Positions 50,945 through 59,401 of a DNA stretch of 64,000 bases are shown in pieces. Source of the DNA: Methylococcus sp. Mc7 (lineage in GTDB: Bacteria > Pseudomonadota > Gammaproteobacteria > Methylococcales > Methylococcaceae); NCBI RefSeq assembly GCF_019285515.1, contig NZ_CP079095.1:3814501-3878500 (forward strand), in the 5' to 3' direction. How positions within the stretch are numbered: position 1 is the first letter of the stretch; each line of letters opens with the position of its first letter. The notes below the pieces were generated by a model. It saw only the letters and a program-made list of their open reading frames with translations. It was not told the DNA's origin and did not search any database. Made by a program: the position numbers and the translations under genes.

Positions 50945-51029
50945 GAAATGAACGACATATCCCTATCTGGCAGAAGCTTGCCGGCGCTTGCCTCGGCAAC
51001 GGGCCGCCCCATCACTCGGATAAGCCGGA

Positions 51030-51500
51030 TCAGCGGCCCTTCTCTTTTAGAAAGCCGTAGGCATTGATCAGCAGGGTCGACACCGGACCCAGCATATGGC
51101 CTTGTCTGGCTTGATGAACCGCGAAGCCGACGAAAGTCAGAAACATCGCGGATTGGAAATCGATCGCCCCGCCGGTCGCCCGGCGAAACCGCCGATTGAT
51201 GACCTTGAAGCCGGCCGCAGTAGTTTCCGCGATGGAAGGAGGAGGAACCGGCGCGGCGGACGCGGCGACGGCGAACATGTTGCGGTCGACAGCGTAACGG
51301 GCTATCGGCTGCCACGCCTCACCCAGGTTATGGACCACCAGCAGACCGCCGGTGGGGGAACGGACGTCCACCGATACCACATCGGGATGCGCGGCCAAAC
51401 TGCTCGCCAACTCCCGTAACGCTGCCTCATCGCCGCGTTTTTCGGCAACGCGCAGCCGCAGTCTGCCGGGAAGGCAGTGAACGATCTCCGCCCTCAACAT
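51030..51500 (-). CDS. HMA2-domain protein (heavy-metal-associated domain 2)
   Basis: The 156-aa product begins MLRAEIVHCLPGRLRLRVAE, which is the HMA_2-type ferredoxin-like fold without the usual CxxC metal loop. A linker and two weak hydrophobic segments (IDFQSAMFLTFVGFAVHQAR; GPVSTLLINAYGFL) make the C-terminus. Such proteins sit beside P-type ATPases in some genomes; none is present here. It is the third gene of an EcsC/DUF5132/HMA2 run, overlapping its neighbour by one base. Confidence 0.7.
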   Translation of the reverse strand: MLRAEIVHCLPGRLRLRVAEKRGDEAALRELASSLAAHPDVVSVDVRSPTGGLLVVHNLGEAWQPIARYAVDRNMFAVAASAAPVPPPSIAETTAAGFKVINRRFRRATGGAIDFQSAMFLTFVGFAVHQARQGHMLGPVSTLLINAYGFLKEKGR

Positions 51501-51835
51501 CAGTCGGCAGCCTCGGCTCCTTTTGCCTCCGCCGCGGCTTCGCCGGCAGCCGCGCCAGCGGCGGCACCGGCCGCGAGTTCCGCCTTGACTTCCGCGACGA
51601 TGTCTTCGAGGTTCTCGGCGGCTTCAGCCAGGATTTCCCGGCCCTTTTCCGAGAAAAGGATGGCGGCTTTGACGGTCGACCGCGCCATGGGCCGCGCAGC
51701 CCGCGCCGCGGCGGGGAGCGCCAAACCGGCCAAGGCCACGACGCCAGCACCGATCGCGACGCCCTTGACGATGTCGTTGTTCAGAACCTCGTTGACGGGC
51801 GGCAATTGGTCGAAAAGCTCTTTGATCTGGGGCAT
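51500..51835 (-). CDS. Small DUF5132-like membrane-associated protein
   Basis: The 111-aa product has an amphipathic start (MPQIKELFDQLPPVNEVLNN), a hydrophobic helix (GVAIGAGVVALAGLALPAAA), a charged helix (GREILAEAAENLEDIVAEVK) and an Ala/Glu tail. This looks like DUF5132, a family of small helical proteins of unknown role. It lies between EcsC and HMA2 genes with a one-base overlap to HMA2. No enzymatic motif is visible. Confidence 0.65.
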   Translation of the reverse strand: MPQIKELFDQLPPVNEVLNNDIVKGVAIGAGVVALAGLALPAAARAARPMARSTVKAAILFSEKGREILAEAAENLEDIVAEVKAELAAGAAAGAAAGEAAAEAKGAEAAD

Positions 51836-51845
51836 GGCAAATTCC

Positions 51846-52703
51846 TCAGGCAGCCAACGCAGTATACCGGACGGAGGCTTTTCCGGGCCGGCGTTTCAAC
51901 TTCTTGTATTCCGCTTCGATAAGCGATCTCGAGTATTTTCGCTCTAATCGACGAATAGTAAAGTGGCTGCGCGCGGTCTCCTGAAAGTGTTGAATGAACA
52001 CGTTGTTGATAAATGCGCCGCCCAGGGCGCCGACAACGGGAATGAGTTTCGCGGCGGCCCGTTCCGAAAGCACCACGCCGAAACGTTCGGAAATACGGCC
52101 GATCAGATTGACCAGCGCCGGCGCGCTCCTGCGATCCAGGCCGCGCCGCGCGATATGCCGGGCCGCGCTGGAAACCGGCGCCTCCAAGGCAAGGCGCAGG
52201 CCGTAATAGCCGGTATCGGCCGCATCGTCCTCGCTGGAGCGCCCGCCCATCGCGAAGACTTCGAGGCAGGCGAGCTGGCCCTCGAGTGACTCCATGTCCT
52301 CTCCTTCCTGCCTGGCGATGTCCGCGATGGCCCGAAGCATGATGACCGTCGTCAGCGGCATTTCCAGCAGCAGCGCCGGCCCGCCGAAGAAGCCGCCGAC
52401 TGCGCCGGACACCACGCCCAGCATCCGGTAACGGCGGTCGGCCAGCGGCCGGGCCGAGCCGTTCAAGCTGCTGATCGCCACGTCGAGTGCCCTGGCAACG
52501 GCAGCTTCGACGCCGCGATGCAGCGCCGCGTACCACGAACGCGGCAACAGCTTCACCGCCATTTCGATGGGAGTCCCGACCACGCTGGACAGTCTCGCCG
52601 CGAAGCTGGGGTATTCAAGGTGATCGAATGCCCGCTGCAAGGCCCGGCGATCCTCCGGAGCCAGCGCGAAAGGGATCACGCGCTTTGATTTACCTGAACG
52701 CAT
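51846..52703 (-). CDS. EcsC-family protein
   Basis: The 285-aa product matches EcsC: VARALDVAISSLNGSARPLA, GAVGGFFGGPALLLEMPLTT with IMLRAIADIARQEGED following, and LIPVVGALGGAFINNVFIQH. The family is named from the ecs locus of Bacillus, but its biochemical role is unknown. It probably associates with the membrane through the Gly-rich hydrophobic parts. It heads the three-gene run and is divergent from a lipoprotein gene; no ribosome site is evident. Confidence 0.85.
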   Translation of the reverse strand: MRSGKSKRVIPFALAPEDRRALQRAFDHLEYPSFAARLSSVVGTPIEMAVKLLPRSWYAALHRGVEAAVARALDVAISSLNGSARPLADRRYRMLGVVSGAVGGFFGGPALLLEMPLTTVIMLRAIADIARQEGEDMESLEGQLACLEVFAMGGRSSEDDAADTGYYGLRLALEAPVSSAARHIARRGLDRRSAPALVNLIGRISERFGVVLSERAAAKLIPVVGALGGAFINNVFIQHFQETARSHFTIRRLERKYSRSLIEAEYKKLKRRPGKASVRYTALAA

Positions 52704-52873
52704 ATTGGCATTTTGAATAGGGGAAACGCGGATCCATGGCGCATCCGCATGAGTGTATTTACAAACGTTCCTAAGCTATCAGGTTGCTGTGACGATTTCA
52801 TGACGCCACCGCGACGTTTGCCGATACCCTTGCCTCACGGGCGGAATCGCACGATCCGTCACATGGCTTGGAC

Positions 52874-52879
52874 TATAAT
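52874..52879 (+). promoter_or_regulatory. Sigma-70 -10 candidate for the lipoprotein gene
   Basis: A perfect TATAAT lies 82 bp upstream of the ATG at 52962, in the 258-bp divergent gap shared with the EcsC gene. No good -35 is found about 17 bp upstream, so confidence is low. Confidence 0.35.
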
Positions 52880-52961
52880 TTTTGGCCCCCTTCCTTCCCG
52901 GCAAGGTCGAGGGAAATCAAACCGCCATGCGGCGACCTTGCGAAAAACGGCCATCGATGAA

Positions 52962-54155
52962 ATGAAGACACCCGCTTCCTCCCTCCCGCGCGCCGGGATC
53001 CTGGGACTGGCATCCGCCAGTCTTCCCGGATGCCTGGCGCCAATGGCGCTCGACCATGCGGTCCTGGCCTATAACGAAGCCGCGGCCGATATCGTCGACA
53101 AGCAGATATTGCTGAACATCGCCCGCGCCGCCCGCCACCAGCCCATTCATTTCACTGCCCTGTCCAGCATCGCGGCGACTTATAACTTCACTTTCAATGC
53201 GGGCGCCACGCCGGCCCTGACAGGCAACTCGGGCGGACTGATGATGCCGGTGTTCGGCGGCTCCGTCGCCGAAAATCCGACCGTAAGCATCGTCCCCGTC
53301 GAGGGTGAAGCCTTTACCAAGCGCATGCTGGCCCCGCTGCAGGAAAGCAAGCTGACTCTGCTGCTGCGCCAGGGCATGGATGTCGACATGGCCCTGCGCC
53401 TCATGGCGCAGGAATTCAGGATGTTCCGCGAAGGCGAAGAAGTCGCCTATGTCAATAAACCCTCCGACCGGGCCGGCTATTCATTCTTCCGGCGCCTCGT
53501 CCTGCACCTGTCCTCCATCCAGGACCGCAACCGGCTGTACGTGGAACCGCTGTTCTTCACCCAGTCCTGGACGCTCCCGGCCTCTACAATGACTCCGGAA
53601 GGGTTCGCGGGACTGGAGAAAGACTATGGGGTCCGGTTCGATCCGGACACGAACAGCTACGTCCTGTCGAAAAAGGTCACCGGCCGCCTGATGATTACCA
53701 ACTACGATCCGAACAACCTGCCCGAGGCGGAGCGCATCCGGCTGAACCGGGAGGCCGAAACCGGCCCGCCCAACGAAATCACGGTGGATATCCGCAAGGA
53801 CTACCCCGGCGGCGAATTCCCGATCCACGGCACGTTCCGGCTACGCAGCTTCCACAGCATTCTCGGCTTCATCGGCAATTCCATTGCGGAAGAACCGGAG
53901 TACGACGTCGCCCCGGACCCCAGAACACCGCCGGTCAAGGAGAATCCCGTGTCAACCGTCGGCATCGTGGAGACGGATTCGCGCCCGTCGGCCGCGGGAC
54001 TCGCCGTGGAATTCGACGGCCGTTACTACTCGTTGCGCCCTGAATCCGGCCATCAATGGAATCTGGAAGCCTTCCGCCTCCTTTACCAGCTTTACCAGAT
54101 GACGGTGACCGATCTGCCGACTTTCGGGACGCCCAGCATCACCATCGCAAAATGA
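52962..54155 (+). CDS. Putative lipoprotein of unknown function
   Basis: I do not recognise a named function. The 397-aa product begins MKTPASSLPRAGILGLASAS, then LPGC, a usable lipobox with the Cys near residue 24. The mature part has DKQILLNIARAARHQPIHFT, then SSIAATYNF, suggesting a conserved exported family seen in other Proteobacteria. Later parts are mixed alpha/beta without catalytic motifs. The start is chosen because it gives the lipoprotein signal; no ribosome site is clear. A terminator follows immediately. Confidence 0.65.
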   Translation: MKTPASSLPRAGILGLASASLPGCLAPMALDHAVLAYNEAAADIVDKQILLNIARAARHQPIHFTALSSIAATYNFTFNAGATPALTGNSGGLMMPVFGGSVAENPTVSIVPVEGEAFTKRMLAPLQESKLTLLLRQGMDVDMALRLMAQEFRMFREGEEVAYVNKPSDRAGYSFFRRLVLHLSSIQDRNRLYVEPLFFTQSWTLPASTMTPEGFAGLEKDYGVRFDPDTNSYVLSKKVTGRLMITNYDPNNLPEAERIRLNREAETGPPNEITVDIRKDYPGGEFPIHGTFRLRSFHSILGFIGNSIAEEPEYDVAPDPRTPPVKENPVSTVGIVETDSRPSAAGLAVEFDGRYYSLRPESGHQWNLEAFRLLYQLYQMTVTDLPTFGTPSITIAK

Positions 54156-54160
54156 AAAAA

Positions 54161-54185
54161 CGCCGGGTCACCCCGGCGTTTTTTT
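54161..54185. terminator. Intrinsic terminator after the lipoprotein gene
   Basis: CGCCGGG and CCCGGCG pair across a TCAC loop, followed by seven T and preceded by six A. It can act in both directions, serving the lipoprotein gene and the convergent PhoX-like gene. Confidence 0.95.
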
Positions 54186-54206
54186 GTGGATCGAGGCTGA
54201 CGCCGC

Positions 54207-56075
54207 TCACTTGAAAGCCGGCATGCCTCCCAGATAGCCGACCGCCGCCTTGGACTTGTCGATCAGCGGCTCGAGCTGGCCTTTGAGGGCCGGGTCGATG
54301 TTGGAGGAGAATTCGCCCGCATGCTGGTAGTTGCTCATGATGTAGGAATAGCCACCGAGGGAGTCGATGGCCTGGAGCCCCGTGCTCTCGGCCCCCGCCG
54401 GCAGCGACAGGATGCGGGACAGCTTGCCGGTGTCCACGTTGTACGCCCAGAGGAAGTCGTTGATGTGCGTACTGCTGTCTTCTCCAATGAACAGCGTACG
54501 CATCTTTTCCGAAAATTTCAGATTGTCCGGATTGGCGATCTTGTCGACTGCGGCGGTGTTTCCCGCGGCATCCTTCGCGATATCCTGGCCCAGCACCAGG
54601 GCCTTCATGTGAGTCCCGACGTACCTGCTGTCGATCCTGTGCCCATCGCTGTCCAGTTTCCAGGTAGCGAGATCCATCTGGTAGACCGCTCCGGCCAGCA
54701 GCTTGGGGATGCGGATGTGGTTGGCCGGATCCTTCGGCCTGTCCTCCATACCGCTGCTCATACGCGTCATCGCCAGATAGACTTTCCTGTCGCGGGCATT
54801 CACGGTCACGCCTTCGAATTTCTCGAATTCCGTGGTAGCCCCCATATACGCGGCGTACCGGCGTGTCTCCAGGAAGGCTGCCGCGGTTTCCATCCCGGGT
54901 TTCAGCTTCAGATTTTCCACCAGGCCCTTGCTATGGCCGGCGATGATCTGCTTGAAGCCTGCCGGAGGCGCCTCGTACGAGCCGTCGGCCAGCTTGTTCA
55001 CCGGGGCAGTCTCGAAGATGTCCGCAAAAGTCACGCCGCTCGCCACCAGCGCTTCCAGTTCGGTGTCGCTGGAATGGCCGAGACGGACCCAGGCCAGATC
55101 GGCTTCGCCGCCATTCCCGGCGCTGGTCTGAATCCATTTCGCGGCGTACAGCGTTCCCTTCGACAGATCGCGCTTCCTGTCCGCCACGAACATGGTCAGC
55201 ACGTTGTAGGTGCCGTCGTCGCCCTGGATCGCCGTGCGTCCATCGGGCAGCACCTGAACCAGCTCGCGGGAAACCCGGCCCAGGGTTCGATGGCCGACGA
55301 CCCGGGTCTCTCCGTTCTTGCCAACCGTCACTTCAGGGACGACGCCGTAGTTGTATACGTTGGGTGTCTTGGTCCCGGCGAGGTAACGCTCCATCGCTTC
55401 GAGACCGATGGCTCCGCTCGCGCAGGAGCCCTCCACCTGGCAGCGGGCGTCCGGCTCATACTCCTCGCTGCCGAGATGGGTGTTCCAGGGGGAAAGAGAA
55501 CCGGCGCAGGGGATCCACAATCCGTCGATGGCCGACATGTCGATGTTCCTAAGACCGGTAGCCGAGAGCTTCCCGCTCTTGCCGTCCTGCTCGATGTTCG
55601 CGAGGCTCATGGTCATCGGCTGCTTGCCGTACTGGTCGGCGCCGGCGGTATCCAGCCAGTCGTATTCGAAGTGAGTGACCAGAAAAAGCTTGTCGCCGCC
55701 CCTGGCCGGGATGCGGATCAGACTGTTTGCGTCCGGCGTTTCGGCGATCATCGGATTGCCGTTCGAATCCAGCAACGGGGTGCCGGTTACGTCGTATATC
55801 GCACCGGCCGTCACACCGTCGATGGTATCGGTGTTATGGAAGAGCACGTTGTAATTGAGATCGTAAACCCGGCTCCCCCCGCTCTTGAAAATGACCTTCA
55901 CCTTGGCGGTAGTGTAGGCGGCGGCCCGTTCCTCCGCGGTTTCGGGCGCAGCCATCCCGATGAATTCCACCGACTTCACCGGAATCGTGCCTTTGACGGC
56001 GGCCATGACGGGGGATGCCGCCGCACCCGCCAGCGCCATGCCGACCGCCGTGGCCAGAAATCTTTTTTTCAGCAT
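54207..56075 (-). CDS. Large exported PhoX/DUF839-family protein
   Basis: The 622-aa product has a signal peptide (LATAVGMALAGAAASPVMA) and DUF839 features: LWIPCAGSLSPWNTHLGSEE, MERYLAGTKTPNVYNYGVVP, HRTLGRVSRELVQVLPDGRT, and KFEGVTVNARDRKVYLAMTR. The PCAGSLSPWNTHLGSEEY segment resembles the conserved Cys/Glu metal region of PhoX, so metal-dependent phosphatase activity is plausible here. The ATG at 56075 has GAGGAG upstream. It may be a surface or periplasmic protein. It is unrelated in detail to the shorter propeller gene at 48.5 kb. Confidence 0.82.
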   Translation of the reverse strand: MLKKRFLATAVGMALAGAAASPVMAAVKGTIPVKSVEFIGMAAPETAEERAAAYTTAKVKVIFKSGGSRVYDLNYNVLFHNTDTIDGVTAGAIYDVTGTPLLDSNGNPMIAETPDANSLIRIPARGGDKLFLVTHFEYDWLDTAGADQYGKQPMTMSLANIEQDGKSGKLSATGLRNIDMSAIDGLWIPCAGSLSPWNTHLGSEEYEPDARCQVEGSCASGAIGLEAMERYLAGTKTPNVYNYGVVPEVTVGKNGETRVVGHRTLGRVSRELVQVLPDGRTAIQGDDGTYNVLTMFVADRKRDLSKGTLYAAKWIQTSAGNGGEADLAWVRLGHSSDTELEALVASGVTFADIFETAPVNKLADGSYEAPPAGFKQIIAGHSKGLVENLKLKPGMETAAAFLETRRYAAYMGATTEFEKFEGVTVNARDRKVYLAMTRMSSGMEDRPKDPANHIRIPKLLAGAVYQMDLATWKLDSDGHRIDSRYVGTHMKALVLGQDIAKDAAGNTAAVDKIANPDNLKFSEKMRTLFIGEDSSTHINDFLWAYNVDTGKLSRILSLPAGAESTGLQAIDSLGGYSYIMSNYQHAGEFSSNIDPALKGQLEPLIDKSKAAVGYLGGMPAFK

Positions 56076-56108
56076 CTTCGAGCTCCTCGAAATAAGACGA
56101 TTTTTGTA

Positions 56109-56130
56109 CCGGACGGCCCGTACCGTCCGG
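56109..56130 (-). repeat. Hairpin upstream of the large PhoX-like gene
   Basis: CCGGACGG (56109-56116) and CCGTCCGG (56123-56130) form a perfect 8-bp stem with a 6-base loop. It lies 34 bp upstream of the gene at 54,207-56,075 on its template side, so it may be in the 5' leader. No T-tract follows on the minus strand. Confidence 0.4.
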
Positions 56131-56313
56131 ATGAGCGTCCGATCTTATTGGCGCGACGTTAAAGGCGGATGACAGACCGGCCCCGAACGGCGGCTGGAAA
56201 TTTCCAGTGGACGCCGAAAAGCGACTGTGGTATCCGTGCTCCCGTCGGGCATACAGAGTGCAATGCGTCCGACGACAATAAAGCCTTATCACCCATGAGA
56301 GGAGGGAAGCACA

Positions 56314-56661
56314 ATGAAAGTTCTGAACAAAGGCATCATCAAGGGGCTGCTGATCGCGGCATTCGCCGCGCTATTCAGCCTGAGCGCAGCGCAGGCTGCG
56401 GAAGATCACAAGGCCGAAGCGATGAAGCACGCCGAAGCGGCGGTCTCGGCCGGCGCCGCTGGCAATGCGGCGGGCGTGGCGGAACATGCGAAAGCCGCGA
56501 AGACCCATGCCGCCGCCGCAAATGCGGAAAAGAAAAATCCCCATTACGACGCTGCGATCACGAGCCTGAACAGCGCCATCGAGCACGGGAAAATGGGTCA
56601 TGCCGATATCGCCAAGAAATCGGCCGAGGAAGCCGTCACCCACCTGAAAGCCGCGCCCTGA
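56314..56661 (+). CDS. SmbP-like small exported metal-binding protein
   Basis: The 115-aa product has a signal peptide ending near LSAAQAA-ED. The mature helix bundle is rich in Ala, His and Lys: KAEAMKHAEAAVSAGAAGNA, GVAEHAKAAKTHAAAANAEK and AIEHGKMGHADIAKKSAEEA. This heptad-like His pattern resembles SmbP of Nitrosomonas europaea, a periplasmic copper-binding protein. GGAGGG precedes the ATG. It stands alone, followed by a hairpin. Binding is inference from similarity. Confidence 0.75.
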   Translation: MKVLNKGIIKGLLIAAFAALFSLSAAQAAEDHKAEAMKHAEAAVSAGAAGNAAGVAEHAKAAKTHAAAANAEKKNPHYDAAITSLNSAIEHGKMGHADIAKKSAEEAVTHLKAAP

Positions 56662-56698
56662 AACGGAAGTTGGGTTTAGGGACGAACCCCGGTAATGG

Positions 56699-56727
56699 GG
56701 CGGGCCGATGCTTATCGGCCCGCCTTT
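56699..56727 (+). terminator. Hairpin terminator after the SmbP-like gene
   Basis: GGCGGGCCGAT (56699-56709) pairs perfectly with ATCGGCCCGCC (56714-56724) across a GCTT loop. Only three T follow, so it is a strong hairpin but a weak U-tract. Confidence 0.7.
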
Positions 56728-56799
56728 CCCGTCATCATCCCATATCGGAAAACTACGCTTATCCCCACCGGAAAGCCAGGGGACGCCTCCAATCTTGGG

Positions 56800-57345
56800 C
56801 TAGCGTTCAATGCGTACTATGAATACATTGGAATGCAGCGATATCTCCTTGAGCTTGCACTTCATTTCCGCTCGGCAAGGGCGTGCAGAATATACGAGAC
56901 GGAACTGGCCCTCGAGTACGCCGAGAGGGATTCCCGTGTCGCTTTCCCGTCCCCGCGGTCCGAAGATGCGGAACCTGTCAATGCGGGTCCGGCCCGGCCT
57001 TACAACGATCGGACGATTGCCTCCCATGCAGGCCCATATCCCATCGTAGCCGGATTCCTCTCCTTCTCTGCCCCCAACCAATTCCACTGCGTAGATCGGT
57101 GTCGTACTCTTAGAATAACAGCGCTCCAGATAGAATGGCACCTTGGAATGATTTTCCAATCGGGCAACGATGGTAAAGGCGTAGGTGCGCTGGTTTCTGC
57201 TCCCTTTTTGGTGCTCGGCCATATATTGGGTTTGATCAGTACGAATCACTTGGTTTATCGGGCCTACGACATCTTGCGTGAAGTGCGATGCGTCTACTTG
57301 AGGACCATAGACATAAAGGATGACAAAAACAGCGAATCGAGGCAT
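56800..57345 (-). CDS. Exported protein of unknown function, 5' region interrupted by an IS
   Basis: Unrecognised 181-aa product. The N-terminus MPRFAVFVILYVYG is hydrophobic and looks like a signal peptide. The mature part has VELVGGREGEE, CMGGNRPIVV and a C-terminal VYSARPCRAEMKC. The ATG at 57345 is 9 bp from the IS1380 element, and AGGA from its end acts as the ribosome site. If the IS and one TAAAT copy are removed, the frame stays open upstream to an ATG at 59169 or 59190, adding 19 or 26 residues, so the original N-terminus may be lost. Codon use is less GC-biased than in neighbours. Confidence 0.55.
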   Translation of the reverse strand: MPRFAVFVILYVYGPQVDASHFTQDVVGPINQVIRTDQTQYMAEHQKGSRNQRTYAFTIVARLENHSKVPFYLERCYSKSTTPIYAVELVGGREGEESGYDGIWACMGGNRPIVVRPGRTRIDRFRIFGPRGRESDTGIPLGVLEGQFRLVYSARPCRAEMKCKLKEISLHSNVFIVRIER

Positions 57346-57353
57346 AAATAAAT

Positions 57354-59115
57354 CCTGAATCCGTGTTCCCCTCGGCTTACACCTTCCCATCGGGCCTGAA
57401 CGCATGAATTTCGAGCGCTCTCCCTTGGGATTTGCCCTCGCTACCGGCGATCCGGGGAACGTTCGACCGGGGTTTCGGGGCCAATCTGCTTGGCGTGCGC
57501 TTATCGTCAGCTCATTTTCCGCTCCATGCGCGAGACTGTCCCTTCCGGGGTTCCGGAATCAGGGATTCGAGGCGTGCGGCAGGCATTTCCCGTCATCCGG
57601 ACGCCGCCGCCCACAGCCGATTCTGAAGCATCACGAACACGGCTACGTTTGCCGCCACGCCACGGCCGAAATCGAGGATCAGCCGGCGGGCATGGGCGAC
57701 GAACTTCGCCGCCCGGTACATGATCTCCTGCAGCACGGTCCGGATGCGGCGGCGCTTGGCCGGATGACGGATCGGCGCAATCTCGCCGGTCAGGCCGATC
57801 TGTCCCAAGAGACGCAGGCAGTTGTAGGCGAAGGCCGCCAGATGCAGGATCACGTCGTTGGTGTCGAACTTGCCCGAGGGCAGCCGCTCCAGATCGAGGT
57901 CGGTCTTGACAAGCCCGAAGGGCGCAGGACGCCACGCAGTGGCGGTCCTGAGCGAAGCGAAGGATTCGGCGGAGCCGAACAACTCGGAGTGGAACTGCTC
58001 ATGCATGCCGTGGTGCTGGTAGAGTTCGATCACTTCCTCGGCGGAACAGGAGAGCGTCGTCCACCAGCCTTCCAGTTCGACCTCCGGGGCCAGCAGGTGT
58101 TGGCCCTTCTTGTCGATGGTGCGCTCGGTCACCTGGGCGACCAGGCGGAAGGAGCGCTTCTCCTTGTGCCAGGCGCGTTCCACTTCCAACGACAGCAACG
58201 CAACCCGCTTGCCTGGACGAGCCTCGGCAAAGGCGCCCGCCTCCTCGGCGCGCTTGACCCAGTCCCCCTTGTCCTGCTTGCGGGGGTTCCACTTGCAGAT
58301 GAAGTCGAGGCTTCGCCCCAGCGCGGCTTGCCGGTCTCGCTCCGCGGCCTTGGCGAACAGAAGCTGTGCGCCGTCGAAACCGCTGTCCTCGCGCAGCAGC
58401 ACGGGCTGATCCGGTTTGACCAGGCGTTCGATGCGCGGAAACAGCCGCTCGTAGAAGTAGTGCGTCTCGAACGCCGAGTGGCGGGACCCTGGCCTCAGTT
58501 CCAGCCCGGTGTTCCAGCCTTCGTTGCCGAGATAGGCGGCAATCGGCGTGTAACCGTCGAAGCCCTGATAGGTGCGCGACACCGCTTCCTTCTTCGTGCC
58601 ACTATTGTCCATGGCGAAGGTATCGATGTCGCAGCAGACATAGCCCTTGTGCGGCGTGATCGGCGCCTCGGTTCGCTCCAGCAGCCTCAGGGAAAGCTCA
58701 TCGGCCAGATCGCGGATGGCTTCCGCCTTGGCATTCAGACGCTGGCGCAGCCACACGGCTCCGGGCACCTTCGTCAGCCCCAGCGACTCCTTGAAGAAGC
58801 GATCATTCCGGAATGGCTCGATGGCTTCGAAGTCGCTCTTGCCCAGACTCAACAGCCCGACCACGCTCTTGACGATGTCCGAGGTACGCATGCCTTGCGA
58901 CACCGGGATCTTCGGGTCAATGACCGCCTCCACCTGCGCCGCCTGGCAGCACTGGCCAATCAGCGCCAGGCCGGAATACGAGGTCAGTTGCAGCTTGCTG
59001 GATTGCTTGACTTCAAAGCGCGGCATGATCAAATGGGTGACATCGAAAATTGGCTAATTATACAATGGATTCAATATGTTATGAATTATTTAAGGGGTGG
59101 GAGCACGGATTCAGG
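57354..59115 (-). mobile_element. IS1380-family insertion sequence (1,762 bp)
   Basis: Terminal inverted repeats match at 16 of 17 positions: CCTGAATCCGTGTTCCC (57354-57370) and the complement of 59099-59115, which reads CCTGAATCCGTGCTCCC. Both ends are flanked by TAAAT (57349-57353 and 59116-59120), an apparent 5-bp target duplication. The transposase fills 57,593-59,032; 239 bp at the low end carry no obvious gene. Intact ends and frame suggest recent, possibly active insertion. Confidence 0.88.
57593..59032 (-). CDS. IS1380-family transposase
   Basis: The 479-aa DDE transposase has the family segments RTSDIVKSVVGLLSLGKSDF, CCDIDTFAMDNSGTKKEAVS (first acidic residue), LLREDSGFDGAQLLF (second) and ELYQHHGMHEQFHSELFGSA (Glu region). 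The frame is intact with no internal stop. The alternative start at codon 3 (MPRFEVKQSS) is equally plausible. GC-rich like the host. It sits inside the inverted repeats described at 57,354-59,115. Confidence 0.93.
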   Translation of the reverse strand: MIMPRFEVKQSSKLQLTSYSGLALIGQCCQAAQVEAVIDPKIPVSQGMRTSDIVKSVVGLLSLGKSDFEAIEPFRNDRFFKESLGLTKVPGAVWLRQRLNAKAEAIRDLADELSLRLLERTEAPITPHKGYVCCDIDTFAMDNSGTKKEAVSRTYQGFDGYTPIAAYLGNEGWNTGLELRPGSRHSAFETHYFYERLFPRIERLVKPDQPVLLREDSGFDGAQLLFAKAAERDRQAALGRSLDFICKWNPRKQDKGDWVKRAEEAGAFAEARPGKRVALLSLEVERAWHKEKRSFRLVAQVTERTIDKKGQHLLAPEVELEGWWTTLSCSAEEVIELYQHHGMHEQFHSELFGSAESFASLRTATAWRPAPFGLVKTDLDLERLPSGKFDTNDVILHLAAFAYNCLRLLGQIGLTGEIAPIRHPAKRRRIRTVLQEIMYRAAKFVAHARRLILDFGRGVAANVAVFVMLQNRLWAAASG

Positions 59116-59309
59116 TAAATAAAAACAGCCCAAATATCGAAATAGGCCAGATTCGCTGACTGTTACCATGTTTTGAATAGGTGATGTCATATATTACTGC
59201 TCGTTACGAAAGTAGCGCCACGTAATATAATTATTTAAGTCATTGAAATAACTATTGATCTTTTCAGCCGAACAGTGACATTTCTTAGTTTGCAAACAGA
59301 AACTCACTC

Positions 59310-59346
59310 ACATACACTCCCTCCGCCGAAGGGAGGGAGTGCATGT
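59310..59346. repeat. Long hairpin in the gap before the split protease gene
   Basis: CACTCCCTCC (59315-59324) pairs perfectly with GGAGGGAGTG (59332-59341) over a 7-base loop. With one mismatch the stem extends to ACAT/ATGT, making 15 bp. It lies 61 bp past the protease stop on the minus strand, where a terminator would be, but no T-tract follows. The gap 59,116-59,401 otherwise has no gene and is AT-rich. Confidence 0.6.
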
Positions 59347-59401
59347 GACATTACTTTCATTAAACTTAGTAAAATGATGCGTGATGTAGGCAAGACTCGG
59401 T

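Noticed and set aside
52786-52810. Pho-box-like CTGTGAC...TCATGAC upstream of the lipoprotein gene
   Set aside because: Only a loose match; spacing and half-sites differ from the consensus, and the gene is not a known phosphate gene.
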